This document shows positions 38,834 through 46,671 of a stretch of DNA of 64,000 nt, piece by piece. Position numbers and translations under genes: made by a program. Source of the stretch: Hellea sp. (GTDB taxonomy: Bacteria > Pseudomonadota > Alphaproteobacteria > Caulobacterales > Maricaulaceae); NCBI GenBank assembly GCA_020627655.1, contig JAHDGM010000008.1, positions 1-64,000 on the forward strand. The letters are read 5' to 3'. Positions within the stretch are counted from its first letter, which is position 1, and each line of letters starts with the position of its first letter. The notes under the pieces are model-generated. The model ran no database searches. It had not been told where the DNA came from and saw only the letters and a program-made list of their open reading frames with translations.

Positions 38834-39298
38834 ATGCCGAAAATAAATCTGGAAGATTTAGACGTTCGTGTCGGTACTGGATATCCAAGCCCATATGATG
38901 AACCGTGCCTGGAGCGTAGGGGGATTGATTTGTCGACTTCGTCAGGGCTGACACAATTCGGAGCCAGGTTAGTGACATTACCTCCCGGTAGTTGGTCATC
39001 TCAGCGCCATTGGCACTCACATGAGGACGAGTTGGTTTATATTATTTCGGGTAACCCGACATTTGTGGATAATGATGGGCCGCAACTCCTATCGCCCGGT
39101 GACGTGACAGCTCACCCCGGCGGGGATGGGAACGGACATCATATGAAAAATGAATCGGATGAAGATGTCACATTTCTGGTTATTGGTACGCGGGCTGCAC
39201 AGTTTGACCATTGCCGCTATCCTGATATTGACTTGGATCTTCCTATGAGCGGAACTGAGAGCCGATTCTTTGTGCGCAAAGATGGCAGCAAGTTTTGA
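38834..39298 (+). CDS. Cupin domain protein
   Basis: From ATG 38834 (MPKINLEDL) this is a 154-residue single-domain cupin. Motif 1 is HWHSHEDELVYIISGNPTFV with metal-type His/Glu ligands, and motif 2 is in PGDVTAHPGGDGNGHHMKNES. GGAG lies a few bases before this ATG, which is why it is preferred to 38822. Small cupins of this kind bind metal or sugar ligands; the substrate is unknown. It is divergent from dapE across about 50 bp. Confidence 0.85.
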   Translation: MPKINLEDLDVRVGTGYPSPYDEPCLERRGIDLSTSSGLTQFGARLVTLPPGSWSSQRHWHSHEDELVYIISGNPTFVDNDGPQLLSPGDVTAHPGGDGNGHHMKNESDEDVTFLVIGTRAAQFDHCRYPDIDLDLPMSGTESRFFVRKDGSKF

Positions 39299-39346
39299 TT
39301 GTTTGTTTCCAGCTATAATCTGTGATATGGTGATTTTGGGACGCGA

Positions 39347-39781
39347 ATGAGTTTGTATAATTTAACATATGTCAGTTCGGCTAGTGGCTGCTACGATAAA
39401 GATATTTATCGTCAAATTGCTAAAGACTCCGCCTGTTTTAACAAAGTGCACAACATTACGGGCCTGTTGTTGGTTTATAATGAAAGTATCATTCAATTTC
39501 TTGAAGGCGCAAAAGCCGACATTGAGGCCCTTTATGGGCGCATAGAAATTGATCAAAGGCACAAATCTCCTTTAGTTATTTCGAGACGGGAAATTAATCA
39601 TCGTGAATTTCCAAACTGGTCCATGGGTTATCAAGAGATAGTTTCTGGGTCAGAGCAAGCTTATTTATTTGAATTAAGCCTGAATTCACTTCAGGCTAAG
39701 ACTCCTGAAAGTATATCCACAGTAACGCAGTCGCTGCTGACAAGTTACAAACGGAGCAGTGGTTTAGAAGTCTTAGCTTAG
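39347..39781 (+). CDS. BLUF-domain blue-light photoreceptor
   Basis: The 144-residue protein is a stand-alone BLUF (FAD-binding blue light sensor). The photocycle residues fall with exact AppA spacing: Tyr8, Asn32 (FNKVHNITG), Gln50 (SIIQFLEG) and Trp91 next to Met93 (FPNWSMG). About 45 residues follow the core and probably form capping helices. There is no output domain, so signalling must go through a partner. The 3' end overlaps the convergent SRPBCC gene by 9 bp. A TATAAT occurs at 39314-39319 but no good -35. Confidence 0.93.
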   Translation: MSLYNLTYVSSASGCYDKDIYRQIAKDSACFNKVHNITGLLLVYNESIIQFLEGAKADIEALYGRIEIDQRHKSPLVISRREINHREFPNWSMGYQEIVSGSEQAYLFELSLNSLQAKTPESISTVTQSLLTSYKRSSGLEVLA

Positions 39782-40249
39782 AAGAGCCGCCATTTTATCC
39801 ATCGCTTGATGCCATCCACTTTCGCCGCGGGACCCGGCAGGTACGCCAATATGAACCATTTTCATTTTAGTGCCGCCATTGTCCTCGGATAATTCAACAA
39901 TAATTTCGGTAACTTCCGGATGGCCTTCGGGCATACCCATTTGGGTGGGTGAAATAATATTGCCGTCCGCATCGCTCATGCTTTCTGTGTAAACAAGACG
40001 GTTTGGTTTTTGCACTTCTTTATATTCGCCAATAAACCACATTGTCATGGTTCGATCCGGCATTTTCATTTCCACGCATATTTTACGGATCCCGCCGGCT
40101 TTTACATCCATCTCAGCTACGGGTATTGTCATTCCATTGGGACCGTACCACTGGGCAAATAGCTCAGAACTTGCCCACATGTCCCAGACTCTATCGATTG
40201 AAGCTTCAAAACGACGCTCAATTGTTGTCCATTTATTGTCATCGCTCAT
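39773..40249 (-). CDS. SRPBCC (AHSA1-like) domain protein
   Basis: The 158-residue START/Bet-v1-like protein opens with the AHSA1 pattern ERRFEASIDRVWDMWASSELFAQWYGP and ends in ESGWHQAMDKMAALLS. Such proteins have a hydrophobic ligand cavity. Their pairing with ArsR regulators is very common. It overlaps the ArsR gene by 11 bp and is downstream of it. The ligand is unknown. Confidence 0.9.
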   Translation of the reverse strand: MSDDNKWTTIERRFEASIDRVWDMWASSELFAQWYGPNGMTIPVAEMDVKAGGIRKICVEMKMPDRTMTMWFIGEYKEVQKPNRLVYTESMSDADGNIISPTQMGMPEGHPEVTEIIVELSEDNGGTKMKMVHIGVPAGSRGESGWHQAMDKMAALLS

Positions 40250-40580
40250 GTTTTGGCTCCTGTAAGGTGTTTAATATCTGATCCATTTTATCAAAGCGTG
40301 CTTCCCAAATGGGGCGATAATACTCTGTCCAGTTGGCTATATTTTTCAAGGGTTCAGGGTTTAGGGTGCAGGGACGGAATTGGGCTTGCTTGCCTTGGAT
40401 AATAAGTCCTGCACGTTCCAATACTTTGATATGTTTTGATATGGCAGGCAGGCTCATGTCAAAAGGCTCTGCCAATTCCTTTACCGTAGCGGGGCCTGCT
40501 GAAAGTTGAGAGAGAATGGCTCGCCGCGTAGAGTGAGCCAAAGCCGCAAAGGTCAAATCTAGAGTGTTGTGATCTTGCAT
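40239..40580 (-). CDS. ArsR family winged-helix repressor
   Basis: From ATG 40580 (MQDHNTLDL) it is 113 residues with an ArsR-type winged helix: FAALAHSTRRAILSQLSAG, VKELAEPFDMSLPAISKHIKVLERAGLI. No metal-binding Cys motif is visible, so it is likely the non-metal subgroup associated with SRPBCC partners. A 20-bp near-perfect palindrome lies 8 bp upstream of the start and is a likely autoregulatory operator. Confidence 0.92.
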   Translation of the reverse strand: MQDHNTLDLTFAALAHSTRRAILSQLSAGPATVKELAEPFDMSLPAISKHIKVLERAGLIIQGKQAQFRPCTLNPEPLKNIANWTEYYRPIWEARFDKMDQILNTLQEPKHER

Positions 40581-40588
40581 AATTTTAT

Positions 40589-40608
40589 ATTTAACCAATT
40601 AGTTAAAT
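40589..40608. promoter_or_regulatory. Near-perfect palindrome, probable ArsR operator
   Basis: ATTTAACC AATT AGTTAAAT is a 20-bp inverted repeat with one mismatched pair, immediately upstream of the arsR start at 40580. Its AT-rich symmetric form and position fit an ArsR-family dimer site overlapping the promoter. Binding is inferred from position. Confidence 0.6.
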
Positions 40609-40695
40609 AAAGCAAGAATAATATTTTTGCATTAAAACATCATTATAGTTAACAAAAATTAAGGTTGATTGACTTTGAGTGGTTTCCTGTCACTT

Positions 40696-40712
40696 TGCGT
40701 CAGTCTGACGCA
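40696..40712. promoter_or_regulatory. Inverted repeat upstream of the 110-aa membrane protein
   Basis: TGCGTCA GTC TGACGCA is a perfect 7-bp inverted repeat with a 3-bp centre, 44 bp before the membrane protein gene. It could be a regulator site. No T-run follows, so it is not a terminator. The cognate regulator is unknown. Confidence 0.4.
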
Positions 40713-40755
40713 GCATAGAAAATGTGCAGACACAAAGACATAGGGGAGAGAAAAT

Positions 40756-41088
40756 ATGTCACTTGCTAGAATTGTATGGGCTGTCAGCGCCTTGGCGGCC
40801 GTAGTTTTATCTTTTGTTAGCAGTAGCGACTTTGCTCATGGCGGTGCTATCCTGGCCCTTTTGGGCTTGCTAAGTGGTTGGTTTTTGGATGCGGAACACA
40901 GGCGGGGTGTTATTATCGCTGCTGCGTTCTTCTTAGTTGGCGGCTCATCTGCGTTGGGAAGTATTCCGGGCATTGGCGGTCATCTGACTGGAATTTTAGG
41001 AGCTTTAGGATCCGTATTTGCGGCAGCATCCGTAATGGCAATCCTTCGCACACTTGCTGAGCGCATTATGAAAGCTAATAACACCTAG
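40756..41088 (+). CDS. Small hypothetical membrane protein
   Basis: The 110-residue protein is very hydrophobic with about four transmembrane segments: IVWAVSALAAVVLSFVSSS, GAILALLGLLSGWFL, GVIIAAAFFLVGGSSALG and LGSVFAAASVMAILRTL. A good Shine-Dalgarno (GGGGAGAG) precedes the ATG, and an intrinsic terminator follows, so it is a monocistronic unit. I recognise no family. Confidence 0.75.
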   Translation: MSLARIVWAVSALAAVVLSFVSSSDFAHGGAILALLGLLSGWFLDAEHRRGVIIAAAFFLVGGSSALGSIPGIGGHLTGILGALGSVFAAASVMAILRTLAERIMKANNT

Positions 41089-41110
41089 TTTCAAAGAATC
41101 GGGGGGAGAA

Positions 41111-41136
41111 AACGGTGCTTTTAGCACCGTTTTTTA
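41111..41136 (+). terminator. Intrinsic terminator, probably bidirectional
   Basis: AACGGTGCT and AGCACCGTT form a 9-bp stem with a 3-base loop, with the T-run TTTTTTT at 41130-41136. It ends the 110-aa membrane protein transcript. On the minus strand the stem is followed by TTTTC, so it may also serve the molybdenum operon ending at moeA (41141). Confidence 0.88.
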
Positions 41137-41140
41137 TTGC

Positions 41141-42343
41141 TCAAAATCTATCCCAAGCTATCACATCGCATAGATCACCCACCTGCATTGCAGGTGCATT
41201 TGAGACCTGGACAATAAAGGCATTGGCTTGGGCAAAGGGCGTTAATAACGAGCTGTCCTGTTTGGGAAAGGGGGTGGCCATAAGGCGTGCATCTGAACTG
41301 ACTTCAACCCGGGCCCGGGAAAATAAAGTGCGCGGACCGTTAGCGCGCATGTCTTTAGTAAGAGCAGCTTTTATTGTAGGAAGATCTATGCTTGGGTTCA
41401 GGCTGGTCATAGCCTCGATGAGTGGGCGCAGGAAAATTTGAGCGCAGACAAGTCCAGATGCCGGATTTCCTGGAAGGCCGAGGATGAGCGTATTTTCTAG
41501 CCGTCCAAACCAGGTGGGTTTGCCGGGCTTAACCGCGATTTTAGAAAAAATATTCTGATACCCGTTTTTTGAAAATGCCTCTTTGACCAGATCATACTCT
41601 CCGACGCTGGCCCCGCCGAGAGGCACGATCACATCATATTTGCGGCCCCTATCCACTTTGAAATTCAGGCTTTTATAATTGTCCCGAGCAATCCCCAAAT
41701 ACTCGGCCTCAGCGCCCCATTCCGTCAGCCAGGCGGCCAATGCGGCGGGCGTGCTGGATATGACAGACCCTCGCTTGGCAGGCGCGCCGATTTCTGTCAG
41801 CTCGTCACCATTTGAGAATATGGCTACGCGGGGGCGCCGATAGACCTGTATGGTTTCAATACCGGCTGAAGCCATAACAGAAGTGTGAAGGGCGCCAAGC
41901 TTTATACCACGCTCATAAAGGGCGTCTCCAAAACTGAAGTCAATTCCCGAGCGCCGTATATGCCGGGGGGGATGCTGATCATCGAAGATCGTAATTTTAT
42001 CCTCGTCGCGCTCGACGTCTTCCTGAATGATGACGTGGTCGGCTCCGTCGGGAATAATGCCGCCAGTAAAAATTCGAACGGCCTGACCAGGGCCAACTTC
42101 GCCGCCAAATTCACTACCTGCTGGGGCTTCGCCGATAATTGTAAGCGTGTTGCCTTTACGGGCATCTATGCTGCGGGCAGCATATCCATCCATGGCGGAG
42201 GCGTCAAAAGGCGGCTGCGTGCGCAGTGCGGTGATATCTTCAGCCAGTATTCTGCCCGCGCAGTCCTGCACTTTCACCTTTTCGGAAGGCATAGTGCTCG
42301 CAGCATTTATAATAAAGTCGCGGGCCTCGGATACGGTTATCAT
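41141..42343 (-). CDS. moeA: Molybdopterin molybdotransferase MoeA
   Basis: MoeA inserts molybdate into adenylylated molybdopterin. The 400-residue protein has the MoeA N-terminal pattern [32 protein letters not shown] and [16 protein letters not shown]. The MoCF domain carries [14 protein letters not shown], then [10 protein letters not shown]. It is the last gene of the 12-gene molybdenum cluster and overlaps moaC by 4 bp (ATGA). Confidence 0.95.
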   Translation of the reverse strand: MITVSEARDFIINAASTMPSEKVKVQDCAGRILAEDITALRTQPPFDASAMDGYAARSIDARKGNTLTIIGEAPAGSEFGGEVGPGQAVRIFTGGIIPDGADHVIIQEDVERDEDKITIFDDQHPPRHIRRSGIDFSFGDALYERGIKLGALHTSVMASAGIETIQVYRRPRVAIFSNGDELTEIGAPAKRGSVISSTPAALAAWLTEWGAEAEYLGIARDNYKSLNFKVDRGRKYDVIVPLGGASVGEYDLVKEAFSKNGYQNIFSKIAVKPGKPTWFGRLENTLILGLPGNPASGLVCAQIFLRPLIEAMTSLNPSIDLPTIKAALTKDMRANGPRTLFSRARVEVSSDARLMATPFPKQDSSLLTPFAQANAFIVQVSNAPAMQVGDLCDVIAWDRF

Positions 42344-42807
42344 TTTTTGTAGTGGCCTGACTTACCACCCGTTTTTTCCATAAGTTCAATATCCGTGATG
42401 ATCATATCCTTATCCACGGCTTTAAGCATGTCATAAACGGTGAGGCAGCTAACGGACACAGCGGTAAGGGCTTCCATTTCTACGCCGGTTTGGCCTTTGG
42501 TTTTTGCGCGCGCTGTAATGTCGACGCCAATTTCGGAAATTGTCAGTTCCACTTTTACTGAAGTGAGCGGCAATGGATGACATAGAGGAATTAATTCAGA
42601 TGTTTTTTTGGCACCCATAATACCGGCGAGTTCCGCAATTGTCAGAATATCGCCTTTTTTGTTCTCGCCAGATTTCAAATGCGCCAAGGCTGAGGCTGAC
42701 ATGTGAACTGAGCCGCGGGCAATGGCAATGCGTTCAGTCACGGCTTTGCCGCCCACATCCACCATATTCACCCTGCCATCTTTGTCGAAATGTGTCAGCT
42801 CACTCAT
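42340..42807 (-). CDS. moaC: Cyclic pyranopterin monophosphate synthase MoaC
   Basis: MoaC converts the MoaA product to cyclic pyranopterin monophosphate, the first stable Moco precursor. From ATG 42807 (MSELTHFD) it has 155 residues. It carries [20 protein letters not shown], the catalytic [11 protein letters not shown] region and [21 protein letters not shown]. MoaA, the partner radical-SAM enzyme, is not in this window. Confidence 0.95.
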   Translation of the reverse strand: MSELTHFDKDGRVNMVDVGGKAVTERIAIARGSVHMSASALAHLKSGENKKGDILTIAELAGIMGAKKTSELIPLCHPLPLTSVKVELTISEIGVDITARAKTKGQTGVEMEALTAVSVSCLTVYDMLKAVDKDMIITDIELMEKTGGKSGHYKK

Positions 42808-42839
42808 ATCAAATCTCATTCAAATCAGTTTTCATTGAG

Positions 42840-43373
42840 TCATTTCTCATTGAGTCTGGGCATAAGCTCGACCATGTTACACGGCCCGTGACGACTATCG
42901 AGCTGGGCTTTGATCACCTTGTCCCATCCATCTTTGACGGCGCCGTTGGAACCGGGCAGGCAGAATATAAAGGTTGAATTAGCAAGGCCAGCCATGGCGC
43001 GGCTTTGCAGCGTTGAAAGACCAATGCTCTCATAACTGACCATATGAAAAACTACAGAAAAACCATCAATGATTTTTTCAAATAACGGCCGCACGGCTTC
43101 TACCGTTACATCTCTTCCGGTTAGGCCGGTTCCGCCCGTTGACACAACGGCATCAATATTAGGGTTATCAATCCAGCTTTTGACCTTCGCGCGGATGATA
43201 TCTTTATCGTCACGCAACAGGGCGCGGTCTCCGAGATTATGTCCTGCGTCTTTTATGCGGCTGACAAGCAAATCCCCGGAAGTATCATTCTGTGCTGTAC
43301 GCGTATCAGAAACCGTCAATACGGCGATAGAAATAGGTTTAAATTCGCGTGTTTCGTCTATCCTAATTCCCAT
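42840..43373 (-). CDS. moaB: Molybdenum cofactor biosynthesis protein MoaB
   Basis: The 177-residue MoCF-fold protein (MoaB/MogA family) has VLTVSDTRTAQNDTSGD at the N-terminus and VVSTGGTGLTGRDVTVEAV, the molybdopterin-binding signature. In this family members adenylylate molybdopterin, though E. coli MoaB itself has no clear activity. As no separate mogA is seen here, it may do the adenylyltransferase step. It lies 3 bp after moaE. Confidence 0.93.
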   Translation of the reverse strand: MGIRIDETREFKPISIAVLTVSDTRTAQNDTSGDLLVSRIKDAGHNLGDRALLRDDKDIIRAKVKSWIDNPNIDAVVSTGGTGLTGRDVTVEAVRPLFEKIIDGFSVVFHMVSYESIGLSTLQSRAMAGLANSTFIFCLPGSNGAVKDGWDKVIKAQLDSRHGPCNMVELMPRLNEK

Positions 43374-43376
43374 GTC

Positions 43377-43823
43377 TTAAACCTTATTAGTCCATTGTTT
43401 TTCAGCGGCGTAATCGCTTGCCTTGGGTTCTATCCAGACCCCTTTATCGCCGGAAATTTCTTTCTTCCAGAAGGGAGCTCTGGTTTTCAAAGAATCCATT
43501 AAAAATGTGGCTGCCCGAAAACTGTCCTGTCTATGGGCTGAGCAAACGGCTACAAAAACAATAGGTTCGCCTGGCTTCATTTTGCCATAGCGGTGAATAA
43601 TATGAGTATGGATACCGGGCCAGCGCCTTTGCGCCTGGATCTCTATTTTACCAATTTCGGTTTCGGTATACTCGGCATAATGCTCCAGCTCTAAAGCGGA
43701 GATATCGTTTTGTCCGCGAACATGGCCCGTGAAACTCACTACCGCGCCCATATCAGTACGCCCCTGCATGAAATTGTTCAGCTCGGCGCCCGGGTCGAAA
43801 ATATCTGATTGAACTTTAATCAT
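43377..43823 (-). CDS. moaE: Molybdopterin synthase catalytic subunit MoaE
   Basis: MoaE with MoaD puts two sulfurs into cyclic pyranopterin to make molybdopterin. The 148-residue protein has GAVVSFTGHVRG near the N-terminus, IIHRYGKMKPGEPIVFVAV and SAHRQDSFRAATFLMDSLK. It ends with the catalytic APFWKKE Lys segment. It overlaps moaD by 4 bp (ATGA). Confidence 0.95.
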   Translation of the reverse strand: MIKVQSDIFDPGAELNNFMQGRTDMGAVVSFTGHVRGQNDISALELEHYAEYTETEIGKIEIQAQRRWPGIHTHIIHRYGKMKPGEPIVFVAVCSAHRQDSFRAATFLMDSLKTRAPFWKKEISGDKGVWIEPKASDYAAEKQWTNKV

Positions 43824-44068
43824 CCGCCGGAGAGCGGCGGCATAAAGGCCACTTCCTCTATGGTGTCCGGCAGGGTTTTACCCGCGAGTACGGATTTATT
43901 TATAATCATCCGAATGGAAGGTTCAGCGAGCTGTTCTGCGAGAGATTGATTATCTCCTGCCACAAAGGCGATCAGCTCTTCAGGCGTTGCCAAGCTCGGC
44001 AATTCGACCTGCCGTTCGGCACAGCCAGCCATTTCTTTGAGCCATCCTAAAAATACAATCCTGGTCAT
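43820..44068 (-). CDS. moaD: Molybdopterin synthase sulfur-carrier subunit MoaD
   Basis: The ubiquitin-fold sulfur carrier ends in the required C-terminal Gly-Gly (FMPPLSGG), which is adenylylated and thiocarboxylated. From ATG 44068 (MTRIVFLGWLKEMAG) it is 82 residues, the usual size. It overlaps moaE by 4 bp and follows the TauE-like gene by 2 bp. Confidence 0.93.
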   Translation of the reverse strand: MTRIVFLGWLKEMAGCAERQVELPSLATPEELIAFVAGDNQSLAEQLAEPSIRMIINKSVLAGKTLPDTIEEVAFMPPLSGG

Positions 44069-44070
44069 AA

Positions 44071-44835
44071 TTACATTGTGAACCACTTAACGGTCAGGCG
44101 TAAAGCCACATAAAGAATTAAAATAGCGGTCAATCGTTTAACCCAGATTTCAGAGAGCTTAAAAACTCCCATGTAGTTTCCAATCAATCCTCCGAAAAAG
44201 ACTGCGGGTAGTAAGGGCCAATAAGGCAGAGCCGTTTCAATCTGCCCCATATTCACAAGCTTAGAGCTTTGTCCGGCCAGGCCAGCTATTGAATTAACCA
44301 GAATGAAAAAGCTACAGGCTGCGGCGATAGCCTTGGTACTGCCCCAGCGGGCAAAATGCAATATGGGAGCAAGGAATATGCCGCCGCCAATGCCTACTAA
44401 TCCTGCGTAAAATCCGACACCACCACCAATTAGTGCTGTTGGCATATGGCCAAGGCGGGACGGGGTGGGTTGGTGATTGTTATTGGGTTGAAAACTACTC
44501 CATAAAAGACGCAGACCTGCAAATAGTAGTGCTATAGCCAGTAATCCGATGAAGAGTTCAGGAGAAATAGGTAGAGACCCTCCAAACCAGGCCATTGGGA
44601 CAGACAGGATAACCAGTGGCCAATAGCGTTTAAAATCTAAAAGGCCAGCCTGGGCATACCGAAAGACATTGCCGCTGACGACAATGATATTGCAGGCGAG
44701 AGCAATCAGCGGCATGATTAAAAGATCAGTTCCGGCCATAACCAGTAGCGCGTTATAGGTGGATCCGCCGCCAAAGCCGACACTGGCGTAAAGAGCGGCT
44801 GTAATAAAAAACAATATGATCAAGCTGATTTTCAT
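44071..44835 (-). CDS. TSUP/TauE-SafE family membrane transporter
   Basis: The 254-residue protein has about eight transmembrane segments and the TSUP pattern: GFGGGSTYNALLVM near the N-terminus and GGGVGFYAGLVGIGGGIFLAPIL in the middle. TSUP members carry sulfite, sulfonates or other organic anions. Here it lies between mocA-like and moaD genes, so a link to sulfur supply for molybdopterin or to enzyme substrate is possible but unproven. The track start 18 bases earlier is GTG; I prefer ATG 44835. Confidence 0.85.
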   Translation of the reverse strand: MKISLIILFFITAALYASVGFGGGSTYNALLVMAGTDLLIMPLIALACNIIVVSGNVFRYAQAGLLDFKRYWPLVILSVPMAWFGGSLPISPELFIGLLAIALLFAGLRLLWSSFQPNNNHQPTPSRLGHMPTALIGGGVGFYAGLVGIGGGIFLAPILHFARWGSTKAIAAACSFFILVNSIAGLAGQSSKLVNMGQIETALPYWPLLPAVFFGGLIGNYMGVFKLSEIWVKRLTAILILYVALRLTVKWFTM

Positions 44836-44884
44836 ATGGTGGGGCTTATACACCTGCCCTCATTCTGTGGAAGCAGGAAATCGT

Positions 44885-45451
44885 CTATAGGCGATCAAAA
44901 TCTCTGGCTGAGTCAATATCAATCGCTAACTCCGGCGGTAGGTTTAGATGCTCAAGCTGACAGCCGGAAAAGTCCAAAGCCCGTGCACCTTGATCTCCGG
45001 TAAGTGTTGTAAGTTTGTGAAGAGCGTCTGATTTAAATATAGCAGGCGGCATAAAGCGACCAGCATGTCGACTGAACATAACCTCTTGACCTTCGCTTGC
45101 AGCGATCAATTTTTTGAGAAACTGTGACGTGATGAATGGCATGTCGCCCAGTAAAATACAGGTTGCATCAAAGCCTTTTTCGATAAGTTTCCCTGCGCCG
45201 AGAGCCAGAGAAGCCCCTTGCCCAAACTCTGGGTTCGGATTGTTGATAACATTAAAGCCGTGATTGCGCGCTAATATGGCGCGCGGGTCAGGATCGGGTG
45301 TTACAACAAAATAATCATCAAACGGAGCAGCTTTAGCAGCATTGAGGCAATACGCCAAAAGAGCCTGCCCCTTAAATTCGGCGAGTAATTTATCGTTATG
45401 CCCAAACCGCCGCGATAAACCACTGGCCAGTACAAGGCAGGCCATGCTCAT
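44885..45451 (-). CDS. MobA/MocA-like molybdenum cofactor nucleotidyltransferase
   Basis: The 188-residue nucleotidyltransferase has LVLASGLSRRFGHNDKLLAEF, a MobA-like GxxxRxG-type loop. It also has CILLGDMPFITSQFLKKL with the metal-binding Asp, as in MocA cytidylyltransferases that make the MCD form of the cofactor. The MCD cofactor is used by xanthine-oxidase-family enzymes such as IorAB in this same cluster, which supports MocA rather than MobA. It overlaps xdhC by 4 bp. Confidence 0.85.
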   Translation of the reverse strand: MSMACLVLASGLSRRFGHNDKLLAEFKGQALLAYCLNAAKAAPFDDYFVVTPDPDPRAILARNHGFNVINNPNPEFGQGASLALGAGKLIEKGFDATCILLGDMPFITSQFLKKLIAASEGQEVMFSRHAGRFMPPAIFKSDALHKLTTLTGDQGARALDFSGCQLEHLNLPPELAIDIDSARDFDRL

Positions 45452-46323
45452 GATAGACGGCCCTGTTTTTGAGCGTCTTCGATAATTTCTGCAAGAATAG
45501 ATATGGCGAGCATTTGCGCGTCGCGCATGGCGGGGATCAGTCCAATCGGCCCTTTGATTCTTCTGGTGTTTTCGGCCCCATTTTGCGTGAGAGTTGCAAT
45601 ACGTTTGGAGTGAGTCTTGGCGCTGCCCATCGCGCCGATGTAAAAAGCGGTTCCGTTTAGAGCCTGAGCAAGTAGTGCTGGTTCCCAGTCATGATCATGA
45701 AATAAAAATATAACAGCAGTCCAAGGATCATCCTGTGTTGATGGAATTTTTGCAGGATCGGTGAGGTGATCAAATTTTGCAAAAGCGCTCTGCTGAAGAC
45801 ATTCATCTGGGCTTTGTCCTATGACTTGAAAGCCGCTGGTTAGCGCGAGATTAGCAAGTGCTGTAAACGGCGCGCCGCGCCCGGCCAGGCGTAGCCGGAG
45901 TTTAGGCGCGTAATATAAAGCATGTCCGCCGATAAACAATTGGGCAGACTTTCGGTTTTTCAAATTTACCAATATCTGATTGAGCTTGGCTTTATCTGGA
46001 TTAGGGTTGATATGGACAGATATGGAGCCGCCGCACGGTAAAATAATATCCTTGAAAGGTGAGCCTTCACCATAAATAAGGTCGCGTGATTGACCTGATC
46101 TCAGGCATTCCCGAGCTTGGAAAATAATATCACCATCTACACAGCCAGCGGAAATATATCCAATTGAAGACTCTGCACTGACAGCCATTAAAGCGCCTTT
46201 AGCGCGCAAGGTTCCACCGGAAATTTCCGTGACAACCACCAAAGCAAATTCACCGCCCTTTAGCTTTTTGGGGGCGGTGATGATTTCTAATACATCATGG
46301 GGATGGCTGTCATTTGTGATCAA
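45448..46323 (-). CDS. xdhC: XdhC family molybdenum hydroxylase maturation protein
   Basis: The 291-residue XdhC/CoxI-type protein has the N-terminal domain GYISAGCVDGDIIFQARECL with a conserved Cys. The C-terminal Rossmann-like domain has FYIGAMGSAKTHSKRIATL and GPIGLIPAMRDAQMLAISILAEI. XdhC proteins bind sulfurated MCD/Mo cofactor and insert it into the large subunit. Here the client is the iorB product. It overlaps both mocA-like and 111-aa membrane protein genes by 4 bp. Confidence 0.92.
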   Translation of the reverse strand: MITNDSHPHDVLEIITAPKKLKGGEFALVVVTEISGGTLRAKGALMAVSAESSIGYISAGCVDGDIIFQARECLRSGQSRDLIYGEGSPFKDIILPCGGSISVHINPNPDKAKLNQILVNLKNRKSAQLFIGGHALYYAPKLRLRLAGRGAPFTALANLALTSGFQVIGQSPDECLQQSAFAKFDHLTDPAKIPSTQDDPWTAVIFLFHDHDWEPALLAQALNGTAFYIGAMGSAKTHSKRIATLTQNGAENTRRIKGPIGLIPAMRDAQMLAISILAEIIEDAQKQGRLS

Positions 46324-46655
46324 TGAGGAGCTTTCTTATTGGGCCAAAGAATGCGGAATAGATAATAAACCGCCAATATGTCCATAAGAAAAATCAGCCA
46401 CCACCACCAGGTACCGCCAAATTGGGCGAAAGCGTATACGGCTCCAAAAAGCATCAGGACAAATGCTATATATGCCAGCCAGCGATGCCGCCCACGCAGC
46501 CATAATCCAATACCCATCCAAACAAGGCCGACAAAGAACATCAGCTTCGTGTGTGGTGAGGTTCCTTCAATCAGGAAAAGGGGTAAGTGAAACAAGCCGG
46601 AGAGCATGACAAATGCTCCGGCAAAATCATAGTTTCGACGAATAGGTCTAGCCAT
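46320..46655 (-). CDS. Small hypothetical membrane protein in the Mo cluster
   Basis: The 111-residue protein has about four transmembrane segments (GAFVMLSGLFHLPLFLIEG; LMFFVGLVWMGIGLWL; IAFVLMLFGAVYAFAQFGG; WWWWLIFLMDILAVYYLF). It overlaps xdhC by 4 bp (ATGA) and starts 16 bp after the cytochrome gene stop, so it is in the operon. I recognise no family or motif. It might anchor or support the periplasmic enzyme, but this is inferred from position only. Confidence 0.65.
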   Translation of the reverse strand: MARPIRRNYDFAGAFVMLSGLFHLPLFLIEGTSPHTKLMFFVGLVWMGIGLWLRGRHRWLAYIAFVLMLFGAVYAFAQFGGTWWWWLIFLMDILAVYYLFRILWPNKKAPH

Positions 46656-46671
46656 TTAAGTGCTCCTGTTT

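Noticed and set aside
39314-39319. TATAAT before the BLUF gene
   Set aside because: No acceptable -35 at 16-18 bp; the nearest TTGATT is only 13 bp away, so no promoter is called.
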